A stretch of 64,000 nucleotides of DNA. It comes from an uncultured Eubacteriales bacterium (GTDB lineage: Bacteria; Bacillota; Clostridia; Oscillospirales; Oscillospiraceae). The DNA is taken from NCBI GenBank assembly GCA_900543085.1, contig UQQF01000001.1, forward strand, positions 124,001 through 188,000, read 5' to 3'. Shown one piece after another: positions 24,456-33,489 of the stretch (its first letter is position 1; every line of letters starts with the position of its first letter). A program made the translations under genes and the position numbers. The notes under the pieces were generated by a model. The model saw nothing but the letters and a program-made list of their open reading frames with translations. It was not told the origin of the DNA and made no database searches.

Positions 24456-25994
24456 TCAAAAATCAAAGTTTGCAAGCGGCATAATGCCAGTAAATGCCTT
24501 TTCCCGCTTCAGGAAGGGCGCCAGCGCCTCAAGGGATCTGGCAGTGTACTCCCAGGCCGCGACGCCTGCGGCGCCAGCCGGCATGTACAGCAGATCGTAT
24601 GGGTTGCGGAGCGCGACCACGGCCATTGGTTTGCCGGTTTCGCCCAGCGCGCGCATAAGCTCAAGCTGACCCGGCTTCAAATGGGCGTTGCAGGTTCCAA
24701 GCACTATGCACGAGCACTCGGACGCAGCCGAGACCGCTTTTGCTATCTCCTCGCCGTCCGGGTTCTCGGACACGACCAGCGCAGTCCCTCCGATGCGGTC
24801 GGCCATATACCCTGCGAACGCCGGGGTCTCCCTCACCCTGCTGGAAACCAGGCTGGCGCGAATCGGCTCGCAGCCGGTAAAGAACGGCCTTTCGCCCAGC
24901 GGCGGCATGTCGCAGCCGACCGGAGCAAACGAGCGCTCGAGCATCTCGCGAGCTTCATCGGCCGCGCTCTCGGACACGCATATGGAGCGTCCTCCGCCGG
25001 TCAGGCTGCGCTTTGCGGACTCTATGCGCCTGACCGAAGCCTCAAGCTCATCGAGGCTGAGAGCCTTGCTCTCGACGTCGCGCCTCAGTCTCTCGACCGT
25101 ATCACGCGCCAGAGCGGACGTGTGCGAAATGCAGACTATGTCCGCGCCGGCCATGATGGAGGCCTCGGCGCCCTGGGCGGTGCCGTAAAACTTAGCAATG
25201 GCCTGCATCTCCATGCAGTCGCTGATTATAATTCCGTCGAAGCCGAATTCACCGCGCAGTATGCCGGTGAGTATGCGCCTGGACATCGTGGCGGGTATTC
25301 TCTCGGGTTCCAGCGCCGGGAAAAGCACGTGGCTGGTCATTATCGCGGGTATGCCCGCCTTTATGGCGGCTCTAAAGGGGTAGAGCTCGCAGCGCTCCAG
25401 CTCCTCCCTGCTCTTTTCCACCAGCGGGAGACCCAGATGGGAGTCCACGGCGGTGTCGCCGTGTCCCGGGAAATGCTTACCGCAGGCCATCACGCCCCCG
25501 TCAAGTGTGCCCCGCATGAACTCCAGCGCAAGCGCCGAGGCGCGCTCCGGCTCATCGCCGAAGCTGCGCACGCCTATCACCGGGTTCTGAGGGTTCGAGT
25601 TCACGTCCAGCACGGGCGCGAGGTTGAAGTTCACGCCTGCCTCGCGCAGCTCCGCGGCCGTGATAGCTCCGGCTCTGTAGGCCGAATCCCCGCCCGCCGC
25701 GGCGAGCGCCATCGCGCCCGGGGTGTTTATCATGTCGTCGGAGAGGCGCGTGACCACGCCGCCCTCCTGGTCTATCGCTATCAGCGGTATCGCGCCGGTC
25801 TCACGCTCGATAAGCTCCGTGAGCGCTTTGCACAGGCGGGAGAGCTGCTCGCGGCTCTCAATATTGCGCCGGAACAGTATGACGTTGCCCACCTTGTACT
25901 CGCGGACGAGCGCGGCAAAATCGTCGTCTATCTCCGTGCCGGGAAAACCGGCCATAATGCGCTGGCCTATGGCATAGTTGATGTCCACTTTCAA
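24456..25994 (-). CDS. nagZ: GH3 beta-N-acetylglucosaminidase, cytosolic
   Basis: This 512-residue glycosidase should remove non-reducing GlcNAc from GlcNAc-MurNAc or GlcNAc-anhydroMurNAc fragments. It has the NagZ signature [14 protein letters not shown] and the nucleophile box ISDCMEM, plus the N-terminal [11 protein letters not shown] and [12 protein letters not shown]-terminal GH3-type domain of about 170 residues is present. There is no signal peptide, unlike secreted B. subtilis NagZ, so it probably acts on imported fragments. It overlaps murQ by 4 bases and is last in that operon. Confidence 0.95.
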   Translation of the reverse strand: MKVDINYAIGQRIMAGFPGTEIDDDFAALVREYKVGNVILFRRNIESREQLSRLCKALTELIERETGAIPLIAIDQEGGVVTRLSDDMINTPGAMALAAAGGDSAYRAGAITAAELREAGVNFNLAPVLDVNSNPQNPVIGVRSFGDEPERASALALEFMRGTLDGGVMACGKHFPGHGDTAVDSHLGLPLVEKSREELERCELYPFRAAIKAGIPAIMTSHVLFPALEPERIPATMSRRILTGILRGEFGFDGIIISDCMEMQAIAKFYGTAQGAEASIMAGADIVCISHTSALARDTVERLRRDVESKALSLDELEASVRRIESAKRSLTGGGRSICVSESAADEAREMLERSFAPVGCDMPPLGERPFFTGCEPIRASLVSSRVRETPAFAGYMADRIGGTALVVSENPDGEEIAKAVSAASECSCIVLGTCNAHLKPGQLELMRALGETGKPMAVVALRNPYDLLYMPAGAAGVAAWEYTARSLEALAPFLKREKAFTGIMPLANFDF

Positions 25995-26890
25995 GCCTCC
26001 CCGAGAGCTCTCGCTATAACGCCGCCGTTTTCATCCAGACGCCGGCGCGCCTCATCGGCGCTCAGGCCGCGCACAAGCATGACTATGGCCGTTTTGACCG
26101 AGAAGCCGCAAGACTCGAGCGTGGACTTGGCGACCGCTTCGTCAACGCCCGCCGCCGTGGAGACTATGGAGATGGAGCGGCGCACCAGCTTCTCATTTGT
26201 GGGCATGACGTCTACCATGAGGTTTCCGTACACTTTGCCGAGCTTTATCATAGCTCCGGTGGACAGCATGTTTAGCACCATTTTCTCCGCCGTACCGCTT
26301 TTCATCCTGGTAGAGCCGGTTATGACCTCAGGACCGGTCTCAACGCCTATGGAGATATCCGCCGCGGCGTTCATGTCGGAAGCCTTGTTGCAGGTGAGCG
26401 CCACGGTCTTCGCGCCTATCTCATGGGCGTAAGCCATAGCGCCGAGCACGTAGGGCGTGCGCCCGCTGGCCGCGATGCCTACGACTATGTCGCGGCTGTT
26501 GAGACCCAGCTTTTGCATGTCCTCTCGCCCCGCGTCGGCGTTGTCCTCCGCGCCCTCCGCGGCCTTGAACATGGCGCGCTCTCCGCCCGCGATGATGCCC
26601 TGCACCATTTCGGGGTCGGTGGAGTAGGTGGGCGGACACTCCGCCGCGTCCAGCACGCCCAGGCGTCCGGAGGTGCCGCAGCCGCAGTAAATCAGGCGTC
26701 CGCCGGAGCTGAGCGACTCATATATGGCGTCCACGGCCTGAGCCACACTCTCCAGCTCGCGCTCTACAGCGAATGCGACCTTCTTGTCCTCGTCATTTAT
26801 GCGGCGAACCATCTCCAAAGTAGAAAGCCGGTCGATGTCCGCCGTGTTGGGATTGCGCTGCTCCGTGGGCAGCTTGTTAAGTTGAATCAT
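25991..26890 (-). CDS. murQ: N-acetylmuramic acid 6-phosphate etherase
   Basis: This 299-residue SIS-domain enzyme removes the lactyl ether from MurNAc 6-phosphate, giving GlcNAc 6-phosphate and D-lactate. Family signatures are the start [41 protein letters not shown] and [18 protein letters not shown]-terminal helical UBA-like part is present. It is translationally coupled to nagZ and lies 21 bases after the amidase-like gene. With AnmK supplying MurNAc 6-phosphate it closes the recycling route to amino-sugar metabolism. Confidence 0.97.
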   Translation of the reverse strand: MIQLNKLPTEQRNPNTADIDRLSTLEMVRRINDEDKKVAFAVERELESVAQAVDAIYESLSSGGRLIYCGCGTSGRLGVLDAAECPPTYSTDPEMVQGIIAGGERAMFKAAEGAEDNADAGREDMQKLGLNSRDIVVGIAASGRTPYVLGAMAYAHEIGAKTVALTCNKASDMNAAADISIGVETGPEVITGSTRMKSGTAEKMVLNMLSTGAMIKLGKVYGNLMVDVMPTNEKLVRRSISIVSTAAGVDEAVAKSTLESCGFSVKTAIVMLVRGLSADEARRRLDENGGVIARALGEA

Positions 26891-26911
26891 CGGAAAATAT
26901 ACCCGCTTTCC

Positions 26912-27913
26912 TCATCTGATTTCCCGCGCAAGCGCCTCATGCACCCGTGCGCGGAAAGAATTCATGTTAGCCTGCGGAGGATGGTCGAAGTACAGCCGGT
27001 TGGTCAGCAGCACAATGCCCGCTCCCAGCTCGCGGTCTACCCAGAGGCTGGTGCCTGTGAACCCGGTGTGTCCGCACCCCGTCGGGAACGCTCCTCCGGT
27101 GTGGAACACCAGACATCTTCCCTCACAGCCCGGCTGCGGCGTCACCGCGCCGAGGTAGTCCGGGTCATCGGTGTTCAGGTAGAACATACCCAGCTGCGCG
27201 ACGGCGGAGCGCGTACCGAACAGCCCCGCGTGTCCGCTCACGCCTTTGAAATAATAGTAGGCGTTTCCGTCGTTCGGCTCGCCGATAACATCCGTGCAAT
27301 GCGCCCTGAAGCCGTCGAAGCTCATGCCGCGCTCTGCGCACATGCGCTCCTCCACCGCGTTGTCCCTACAGGACGGGACAAGCGGCAGGCTCCTGTCCGG
27401 GTTAAAGCAAAGCTCACGTATGCCAAGCGGCTCCATGGCATGCCTGCGGATGACCTCCTCAAACGCAAGGCCTGTCGCGGCGCAGAGCACTTCGCGCAAA
27501 AGCATGTAGCCGATGTCACTGTAGACCATGCCGTCGACGCAGGAGATACCCTCAAGTATTTCAAAAAAAGGACGTCCGTCGGCATAGAACGGATACCACG
27601 CAGGCCAGTGCGCCGTGTGCGTAAGCAGCTCACGCAGCGTTACGCTCTCAAGCCGTCCGGCAAGAGCCCCCCTGACATTTCTCAAGACTCCGACGGCCGG
27701 TGTGTCGAGCGTAAAGTCGCCGCGCTTGACCAGCGTGAGTACAGCCGTGGCCGTAAACGTCTTTGTGAGAGACGCCAGGTCGAACCATCGCCCGCCGGAG
27801 CCGTCTGTCGCGCCCTCCTCAACTATACCGTTCCGGTCAAAAAGCGTCCACTCGCCATAGGGGAACACCCCGTCGCGCACGCCGCCGGACATGAGAGACG
27901 CAACGACACTCAC
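26912..27913 (-). CDS. beta-lactamase-fold serine hydrolase, probable AmiE-like MurNAc-L-Ala amidase
   Basis: The 333-residue protein is a class C beta-lactamase/serine hydrolase with SLTK (SxxK), YSD (YxN position) and HTG (KTG position) motifs. B. subtilis YbbE/AmiE, a protein of this fold encoded beside murQ and nagZ, is an exo-N-acetylmuramyl-L-alanine amidase. The same neighbours here make that activity likely: removal of stem peptide from MurNAc. No signal peptide is visible, so a cytosolic enzyme is inferred. The GTG start follows AGAGG by 8 bases. It is the first gene of the amidase-murQ-nagZ operon, divergent from anmK. Confidence 0.8.
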   Translation of the reverse strand: MSVVASLMSGGVRDGVFPYGEWTLFDRNGIVEEGATDGSGGRWFDLASLTKTFTATAVLTLVKRGDFTLDTPAVGVLRNVRGALAGRLESVTLRELLTHTAHWPAWYPFYADGRPFFEILEGISCVDGMVYSDIGYMLLREVLCAATGLAFEEVIRRHAMEPLGIRELCFNPDRSLPLVPSCRDNAVEERMCAERGMSFDGFRAHCTDVIGEPNDGNAYYYFKGVSGHAGLFGTRSAVAQLGMFYLNTDDPDYLGAVTPQPGCEGRCLVFHTGGAFPTGCGHTGFTGTSLWVDRELGAGIVLLTNRLYFDHPPQANMNSFRARVHEALAREIR

Positions 27914-27975
27914 GAAAAAAACCTCTTTTCATTTGCTATGAAATATTGTATCATAGTATTCAGTGATTTGAAAAC

Positions 27976-28004
27976 ATTATAACATGCCATTTACATTGAC
28001 GCAA
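27976..28004 (-). promoter_or_regulatory. promoter of the amidase-murQ-nagZ operon
   Basis: On the minus strand TTGCGT and TATAAT have a 17-base spacer. It overlaps the anmK promoter on the other strand. Confidence 0.6.
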
Positions 28005-28018
28005 TTGTGCAATATACT
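27990..28018 (+). promoter_or_regulatory. promoter of anmK
   Basis: TTTACA (27990-27995) and TATACT (28013-28018) have a 17-base spacer that starts TTG and includes the self-complementary CAATTG. The first nine bases, TTTACATTG, equal those of the importer promoter. Confidence 0.65.
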
Positions 28019-28079
28019 CAGAATAGCAATTATGTTTTTAAGCAATACATCAAAGAAAAACTCACAAGGAGCGATAATC

Positions 28080-29285
28080 ATGCCCGAAATATCCGCAATC
28101 AAGCCGAAACGGCTGGCCGTGGGTCTGATGTCCGGCACTTCTGTGGACGGAATAGACGCGGCTCTCGTTGAAATCAGCGGCGACGCCTCCAGTCCCGAAG
28201 TCAAGCTTGTCGCATTCAAGAACACCCCATACCCCGCCGCAGTGCGTGAAAAAATATTCGCGATCTTCAAACCGGAGAACGCGACTGTAGACAAGCTGGG
28301 CTATATGAACTTCCTGCTCGGCGAATACTTCGCCATGGCCGCGCTCGCGGTGATCGAGGCCGCCGGAGTCGCCCCCTCAGACGTGGACTTCATCGCCTCG
28401 CACGGCCAGACCATATGGCACGCTCCGGAGGCGGACTGCTCGGACGGGTTTGAAATCAGGTACACTGTACAGATCGGCGAGGGAGCCGTGATAGCCGAGC
28501 GCACCGGCATCCCCACCATATCCGACTTCCGCGTCGCCGATATGGCCGCGGGCGGACAGGGCGCCCCGCTGGTACCGTTCACCGAGTACATACTCTACAG
28601 GCGCGAGAGCGAGACCATACTGCTCCAGAACATAGGCGGCATCGGCAACATGACAGTCCTCCCCGCCGGAGCCAGGCCGGATGAGCTCTACGCCTTCGAC
28701 ACCGGCCCGGGCAATATGATAATAGACGCCGTCATCTCCGCCGCAACCGACGGCAAAGAGAGCTTTGACCGCGACGGCGCGGCAGCCGCGCGCGGAAAAG
28801 TGTGCGAAGAACTGCTCTCGGAGCTGAAACGCGACGAGTACTACGCCCTTCCCCTGCCCAAGACCACCGGGCGCGAGCACTTCGGAACCCAGTACACCGG
28901 CCGCCTCTTTGACTACGCGCGCGGGCACGGCCTTACGGCGGACGACCTCGCCGCCACGGCTACCGAGCTGACGGCCTGGTCCATCGCCGACGCGTATGAG
29001 CGCTATGTCATGCCCAAGTACCGCGCATCCGAGCTGATAGCCGGCGGCGGCGGAAGCTACAACCCCACGCTGCTCGCCGCGCTTTCCAGGCGCATGAACG
29101 CCCTCGGAGTTAAGGTGCGCACGCAGGAGGAGCTGGGCTTCAGCAGCGACGCAAAGGAGGCCGTGGCCTTCGCCATTATGGGCGACAGGTTTATGGCCGG
29201 TCTGACCAACACCCTCCCCTCGGTCACGGGAGCCGCTCACGCGGCCATAATGGGCAAGCTGTCCCTGCCCGCTAGCGCACGGTAA
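28080..29285 (+). CDS. anmK: anhydro-N-acetylmuramic acid kinase
   Basis: This 401-residue kinase opens the 1,6-anhydro bond of anhydro-MurNAc and phosphorylates it to MurNAc 6-phosphate. Signatures are LAVGLMSGTSVDGIDAALVE near the N-terminus, IASHGQTIWH, NIGGIGNMT, FDTGPGNMIIDA and the late AGGGGSYNPTLL. I chose the ATG at 28080 (AAGGAG 8 bases upstream) over upstream in-frame ATGs, which lie at or before the promoter. Its presence implies that anhydro-muropeptides, the product of lytic transglycosylases, are recycled. The 3' end overlaps the convergent neighbour by 14 bases. Confidence 0.96.
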   Translation: MPEISAIKPKRLAVGLMSGTSVDGIDAALVEISGDASSPEVKLVAFKNTPYPAAVREKIFAIFKPENATVDKLGYMNFLLGEYFAMAALAVIEAAGVAPSDVDFIASHGQTIWHAPEADCSDGFEIRYTVQIGEGAVIAERTGIPTISDFRVADMAAGGQGAPLVPFTEYILYRRESETILLQNIGGIGNMTVLPAGARPDELYAFDTGPGNMIIDAVISAATDGKESFDRDGAAAARGKVCEELLSELKRDEYYALPLPKTTGREHFGTQYTGRLFDYARGHGLTADDLAATATELTAWSIADAYERYVMPKYRASELIAGGGGSYNPTLLAALSRRMNALGVKVRTQEELGFSSDAKEAVAFAIMGDRFMAGLTNTLPSVTGAAHAAIMGKLSLPASAR

Positions 29286-30012
29286 GCGGCAGCACCGAGC
29301 CGACGTCGAACGCGGTCTCACCGGTCAGGAACGTCGCGCCGACGCCTCTCCCGGCCAGGAAGTCCATGATAGCCCCAAAGTCCGGGTGAGCGTCCATCCT
29401 GCCGGTGAAGGCGAGCTCGTCCGCCGACAGCTTGAACGACGCGCCGCCGATAAAGCCGTAGTCGAAGCCCTCCAGCTCTATGTACCCCGGCCTTATTTGA
29501 AGCACCTCCAGCCCGCACGCCCTGCACGTGCGGGCTATGCCTGGGTCGGAGGTCATCACCGAGCGCTCATCCACGACGCAGGTGCAGCACTTGGCATAGC
29601 CCTGAGCTATGTTGACGCTCTCCAGGCCGCCGAGGTTGTCGAGCACCGCCTGCGCCGTTATGTCCAACCTGTGAAAGAGCTTTCCGCCCGCGATGCAGGC
29701 GTTCAGCACGCAGTCGCGTGGATAGCTCTCTCCCGGCTCCGGCGAGGGTATCACCTCGAAGCCGAGCCTGGCGAGCGTTCCGTCTGTGTCGCCGCCGCAG
29801 GCTGAGACTATGCGGTGTCCGCCGAGGTGCAGCACTCTCAAATCTGCGTGTCCGGCCAGGCGTGGGTCCACGCTGCGGGCGTCCGGCAGCCACAGCGCCT
29901 CCACGCCCAGCGCCTCGAGCGCGCCCGCCAGACGCGCGCGGTACCTCTCCCCTATTACGACTAACCCCACCCTCCCTATCGGAAGGTGGGGTTTAATTAC
30001 ATACTTGACCAT
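29272..30012 (-). CDS. DUF6873-like (GME-fold) protein, function unknown
   Basis: The 246-residue soluble protein resembles DUF6873, a family related to the guanidine-modifying-enzyme fold. Visible conserved pieces are HLGGHRIVSACGG, ESYPRDCVLNACIAGG, AQGYAKCCTCVVDERSVMTSD and FIGGASF. Several cysteines cluster (CCTC, CRACG). The start at 30012 overlaps the radA stop by one base, with GGCGG 7 bases upstream, so translation is coupled to radA. Its end overlaps anmK from the opposite strand. I do not know its substrate. Confidence 0.75.
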   Translation of the reverse strand: MVKYVIKPHLPIGRVGLVVIGERYRARLAGALEALGVEALWLPDARSVDPRLAGHADLRVLHLGGHRIVSACGGDTDGTLARLGFEVIPSPEPGESYPRDCVLNACIAGGKLFHRLDITAQAVLDNLGGLESVNIAQGYAKCCTCVVDERSVMTSDPGIARTCRACGLEVLQIRPGYIELEGFDYGFIGGASFKLSADELAFTGRMDAHPDFGAIMDFLAGRGVGATFLTGETAFDVGSVLPLTVR

Positions 30013-31370
30013 CACAGCGCCGCCTTTATAGCTTCACGGACGTTTTTAACGCGGATCAGCTCCAGCCCGTCCGGCTGCAGCACGTCGCCCTTGACGTGCG
30101 CGGGAATGATGCATCGTCGGAAGCCAAGACGCGCGATCTCGCTCAGGCGCAGGTTGAGCTGCTGCACGGAGCGCACCTCTCCGGACAAGCCCACTTCGCC
30201 CACGGCGGCGACGTCGGAGCTTATCGGCATGTCCCGGACGCTGCTGGCCACGGCGAGCAGCGTCGCCAGGTCAGCCGCAGGCTCGTCCAGCTGCAATCCG
30301 CCGACGACGTTGATGTACGCGTCGCAGCCAGACACGCTCATACCGCCGCGCTTTTCCAGCACGGCCAGCAGCAGCATGGCGCGGTTATACTCGATACCGT
30401 TGGAGTTGCGGCGCGCAGAGCCGTATCCGGACTGCGCCACAAGCGCCTGGATCTCGGCCAGGATGGGTCTGGAGCCCTCCATGACGCAGGTCACGCAGGT
30501 TCCGGGCGTGTTTATCGGGCGGCCGGAGAGCAGGGTCTCGGACGGGTTCGGCACCTCTTTCAGGCCGGTGTCGGCCATCTCGAACACGCCTATCTCGTTC
30601 GTCGAGCCGAAGCGGTTCTTCGCCGCGCGGAGGATGCGGTAGCTCATGCTCTGCTCGCCCTCGAAGTACAGCACGCAGTCGACCATGTGCTCGAGCACTT
30701 TGGGGCCGGCTATGTTGCCCTCCTTGTTGATGTGTCCCACCACGAAGGCGGTAAAGCCATCGGACTTTGCCCGGCGCATTATGGCCATGGTGCTCTCGCG
30801 CACCTGGCTGACACTGCCCGGCGTGGCGGAGACCTCGGCGTCAAACATGGTCTGAATGGAGTCGATGATAACTACGGTCGGCTTCAAATCCTCGGCCACG
30901 GCCAGTATCTCGCTGACCTGCGTCTCCGCCAGCACGTATATGTCTCCCTCGGACACGCCGAGGCGCTGCGCGCGCAGCTTGAGCTGCCTGCGGCTCTCCT
31001 CGCCGGTGACATACAGCACGCGCTCGCTCCGGCCTATCAGGCCGCAAAGCTGCAGCAGCAGCGTGGACTTGCCCACGCCGGGGGCGCCGCCGACCAGCAC
31101 GACGCTTCCGCGCACGGCTCCGCCGCCCAGGACTCTGTCCAGCTCGCCCACACCCGTGGTAAAGCGTATCTCCTCCTCGGCGTCGAGGTCGGAGAGCTTC
31201 TCCGGAGCCTGCCTGGCTCTGTGCGCGGCAGCAGTGGCCTTGTTCTCGTTTTTCGGGCGCGTCGGCGCCTCGGTAAGCGTGTTCCACGCCCCGCAGGCCG
31301 GGCACTGTCCCGACCATCGCGCGGTCTCGTTACCGCATTCGGTGCAATAAAATAGTGTTCTCTGCTTCAT
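30012..31370 (-). CDS. radA: DNA repair protein RadA (Sms)
   Basis: This 452-residue branch-migration ATPase acts in homologous recombination. It has an N-terminal zinc finger (YCTECGNETARWSGQCPACGAWN), Walker A GGAPGVGKST, Walker B VVIIDSIQT, the RadA-specific KNRFGSTNEIGVFEM and a C-terminal Lon-protease-like domain (VSGCDAYINVVGGLQLDEPAADLA). The ATG overlaps the stop of the amidase gene (ATGA). A longer open frame reaches 31517 but lies in the upstream gene. The radA-cwlD proximity suits translational coupling, not shared function. Confidence 0.97.
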   Translation of the reverse strand: MKQRTLFYCTECGNETARWSGQCPACGAWNTLTEAPTRPKNENKATAAAHRARQAPEKLSDLDAEEEIRFTTGVGELDRVLGGGAVRGSVVLVGGAPGVGKSTLLLQLCGLIGRSERVLYVTGEESRRQLKLRAQRLGVSEGDIYVLAETQVSEILAVAEDLKPTVVIIDSIQTMFDAEVSATPGSVSQVRESTMAIMRRAKSDGFTAFVVGHINKEGNIAGPKVLEHMVDCVLYFEGEQSMSYRILRAAKNRFGSTNEIGVFEMADTGLKEVPNPSETLLSGRPINTPGTCVTCVMEGSRPILAEIQALVAQSGYGSARRNSNGIEYNRAMLLLAVLEKRGGMSVSGCDAYINVVGGLQLDEPAADLATLLAVASSVRDMPISSDVAAVGEVGLSGEVRSVQQLNLRLSEIARLGFRRCIIPAHVKGDVLQPDGLELIRVKNVREAIKAAL

Positions 31371-32101
31371 ACCCTCATCGTTTCCGCCGCAGACCGGTAC
31401 TGCAAGTAGGACGTCAGCAGCAAGGCCGCAAGCTTTGTCTGATATGTGCCGCTCCGGAGCTTTTCCAGCTCGCCGGCGTTGGAAATAAACCCGCACTCCA
31501 CAAGAATGGCGGGACATTTGACGCTGCGCATGAGAAAGATATCCCGGGAAATGGGCGCCGCGACCCGGCGGCTGTCCGGGCAGAGCGCGGCCGTTATCGC
31601 CCCGTGAGCCAGCTCCCCCAGCTCCTGACTGCCGTCCGTGGCCGCATAGAGCACCTGCGCGCCGCTCGGGCGCGAGTCCGGGTAGTAGTTCTGATGTATG
31701 CTTATCAGCACGCCGTCCGGCACCGAGTTTATCAGCTTGACGCGTGCGTTCTGGTCGGCCTGTTTCATCTTTGAAACCGTGTCGGCCTCCTCGGGGTAGT
31801 CTATGTCCTCGCTCTCGCGCGTCATCACCGTCTCCACGCCGAACAGCCCGGCGAGCGCCTCCAGCCGCCTGGCTATGGTCAGGTTGATTGTGCTCTCAAC
31901 CGAGCCGTCCGCCGCGACCGCTCCGCCGTCCGCGCCGCCGTGTCCGGCGTCGATTATGAGCACCGGCTCGCCGGCGGCGAACACGCTGACGGCCTCCTCC
32001 CGCTCCGAAACCGGATACTCCGGCAGCAGGAAAACCACGAATATCAGCATCAGCGCGACGCACAGCGGTATGGCGTCTTTAAACTTGAAAGTAACAAACA
32101 T
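31367..32101 (-). CDS. cwlD: N-acetylmuramoyl-L-alanine amidase, CwlD-like
   Basis: The 244-residue enzyme has an N-terminal membrane or signal helix (residues about 12-27) and a zinc-dependent Amidase_3 domain with IIDAGHGGADGG, the glutamate in STINLTIARRL, SIHQNYYP and CPAILVECGFISN. In spore formers this family strips peptides from muramic acid so that cortex muramic-lactam can form for germination; that assignment is by family and length. A hairpin overlaps its start codon and ribosome site. It overlaps radA. Confidence 0.85.
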   Translation of the reverse strand: MFVTFKFKDAIPLCVALMLIFVVFLLPEYPVSEREEAVSVFAAGEPVLIIDAGHGGADGGAVAADGSVESTINLTIARRLEALAGLFGVETVMTRESEDIDYPEEADTVSKMKQADQNARVKLINSVPDGVLISIHQNYYPDSRPSGAQVLYAATDGSQELGELAHGAITAALCPDSRRVAAPISRDIFLMRSVKCPAILVECGFISNAGELEKLRSGTYQTKLAALLLTSYLQYRSAAETMRV

Positions 32102-32139
32102 GCCCGTCCCTCCTCCCTTGATACTATGCGGGACGGGCA
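32101..32139. promoter_or_regulatory. hairpin enclosing the cwlD ribosome-binding region
   Basis: TGCCCGTCCC (32101-32110) and GGGACGGGCA (32130-32139) pair perfectly. On the minus strand the loop holds most of the ribosome site AAGGGAGGA, and the 3' arm ends at the first base of the ATG. It may end the aminotransferase message or limit cwlD translation. Confidence 0.55.
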
Positions 32140-32146
32140 GTTTTAA

Positions 32147-33337
32147 TTATTGAACCAGGAACTTTTCGAGCCTGTCGAGGCCTTCCTTGATGTTCTCCAT
32201 GCTCGTGGCGTAAGTCCAGCGCACGAAGTTCTTGATGCCGAAGCCGGAGCAGGGCACCACTGCGACCAGTCCCTGCTTCAGGAACGCCTCTGCAAACACA
32301 TCGTCGTCGGTGATCTCTACGCCGCCTATCGTGCGCCCGATAAGCTTTTCTATGTTCATCATGATATAGAAGGCGCCGTCGGGCATTATGCAGCTCACGC
32401 CGGGGATGGAGTTCATGCGCTCAACTATGTAGTTGCGGCGCTCCTCAAAGACCTTGCGCATGTCCTCTATCGTCTCCTGCTGGCCGCTGAGCGCTTCGAC
32501 GGCAGCCCACTGGCTGATTGTAGAGGGGCCGCCGGTGGAGTGGCTGAGGTAATTGCTCATGACCTTGGCGATCTGCTTGTTCGCCGCGGCGTAGCCTATA
32601 CGCCAGCCGGTCATGGCATAGCTCTTGGACACGCCGTTTATGATGATGGTGCGCTCCTTGACGTCCTCGCCGAGGCTGGCAAAGCTGGTGAAAGGCTTTC
32701 CGTCATACACAAGCTTGTAGTATATCTCGTCCGCGAGCACATAGAGGTCGTGCTTGACGCATACGTCGGCGATCGCGCGAAGCTCTCCCTCGCTGTATAT
32801 CATGCCGGTCGGGTTGGAGGGGTTATTGAGCATCAGCGCCTTGGTCTTGGGCGTGATGGCCGCCTCGAGCTGAGCCGGAGTCATCTTGAAGTTTGCATCC
32901 TCGGTCGTCTCTACGACAACGGGGACGCCGTGGAGCATACTGACCATCTCGCAGTAGCTCACCCAGTACGGAGCGGGCACGATAACCTCGTCGCCCGGGT
33001 CGAGCAGCGCGGCGAGCGCGGCGTAAACATTATGCTTTGCGCCGGAGGCCACTACGATCTGCGTATAGTCGTAATCCAGGCCGCAGTCGGCCTTGAGCCT
33101 GTCGGCGGCCGCCTGTCTAAGCTGCACGATACCTGCGGCGGGAGTGTACTTGGTCTTGCCCTCGCGTATGGCGGCGATGCCGGCCTCGCTTATGTTTTCG
33201 GGGGTCATAAAGTCCGGCTCGCCGGTGCCAAAGCCTATGACGTCCATTCCGTCGGCCTTCATCTGTTTGGCCAGGGCATCTATAGCCAGCGTGGTGGAGG
33301 GATTAACTTTCATTGCTGTCTTGGAAAGCTCTTTCAT
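32147..33337 (-). CDS. class I/II PLP-dependent aminotransferase (aspartate-type)
   Basis: The 396-residue enzyme has the fold-type I core: GTGEPDFMTP, LNNPSNPTGMIYSE, LADEIYYKLVYDG, the PLP lysine in NGVSKSYAMTGWRIGYAA and the carboxylate-binding arginine in FVRWTYATS. It is most like aspartate/aromatic aminotransferases of the AspC type. The ATG at 33337 is 8 bases after GAGAGG, downstream of a clear promoter, so the longer open frame from 33577 is not used. The divergent XRE regulator's most upstream operator lies near its promoter. Confidence 0.92.
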   Translation of the reverse strand: MKELSKTAMKVNPSTTLAIDALAKQMKADGMDVIGFGTGEPDFMTPENISEAGIAAIREGKTKYTPAAGIVQLRQAAADRLKADCGLDYDYTQIVVASGAKHNVYAALAALLDPGDEVIVPAPYWVSYCEMVSMLHGVPVVVETTEDANFKMTPAQLEAAITPKTKALMLNNPSNPTGMIYSEGELRAIADVCVKHDLYVLADEIYYKLVYDGKPFTSFASLGEDVKERTIIINGVSKSYAMTGWRIGYAAANKQIAKVMSNYLSHSTGGPSTISQWAAVEALSGQQETIEDMRKVFEERRNYIVERMNSIPGVSCIMPDGAFYIMMNIEKLIGRTIGGVEITDDDVFAEAFLKQGLVAVVPCSGFGIKNFVRWTYATSMENIKEGLDRLEKFLVQ

Positions 33338-33379
33338 GTTGTCTACCTCTCTCAAACGAGTGTTACATTTTGCCCATAC

Positions 33380-33408
33380 ATTATATAGCTGTTTTTTTGT
33401 GATTGCAA
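33380..33408 (-). promoter_or_regulatory. promoter of the aminotransferase gene
   Basis: On the minus strand TTGCAA and TATAAT have a 17-base spacer. Confidence 0.8.
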
Positions 33409-33423
33409 CCGTAAAGCTTCGGT

Positions 33424-33439
33424 GTGAAGTCAGCTTCAC
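33424..33439. promoter_or_regulatory. operator copy 1 of the XRE regulator
   Basis: GTGAAGTCAGCTTCAC is a perfect GTGAAG-N4-CTTCAC dyad. It lies between the two divergent promoters, upstream of the XRE -35. Confidence 0.7.
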
Positions 33440-33446
33440 ATTTCTG

Positions 33447-33475
33447 TTGACAACTGCGGCTGACAGTGGTAATAT
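33447..33475 (+). promoter_or_regulatory. promoter of the XRE/DER-membrane-protein operon
   Basis: A perfect TTGACA (33447-33452) and TAATAT (33470-33475) have a 17-base spacer. Operator copy 2 overlaps the -10 box. Confidence 0.8.
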
Positions 33476-33489
33476 GAAGCTAGCTTCAC
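33474..33489. promoter_or_regulatory. operator copy 2 of the XRE regulator
   Basis: ATGAAGCTAGCTTCAC matches copy 1 except for the first base and the four central bases. It covers the end of the -10 box and the likely transcription start. Confidence 0.75.

Noticed and set aside
26423..27982. 519-codon open frame opposite murQ and the amidase gene
   Set aside because: It is an antisense shadow without motifs or ribosome site.
31371..31517. longer RadA start upstream of 31370
   Set aside because: The extension lies inside the amidase gene; RadA normally begins at the zinc finger, which follows the ATG at 31370.
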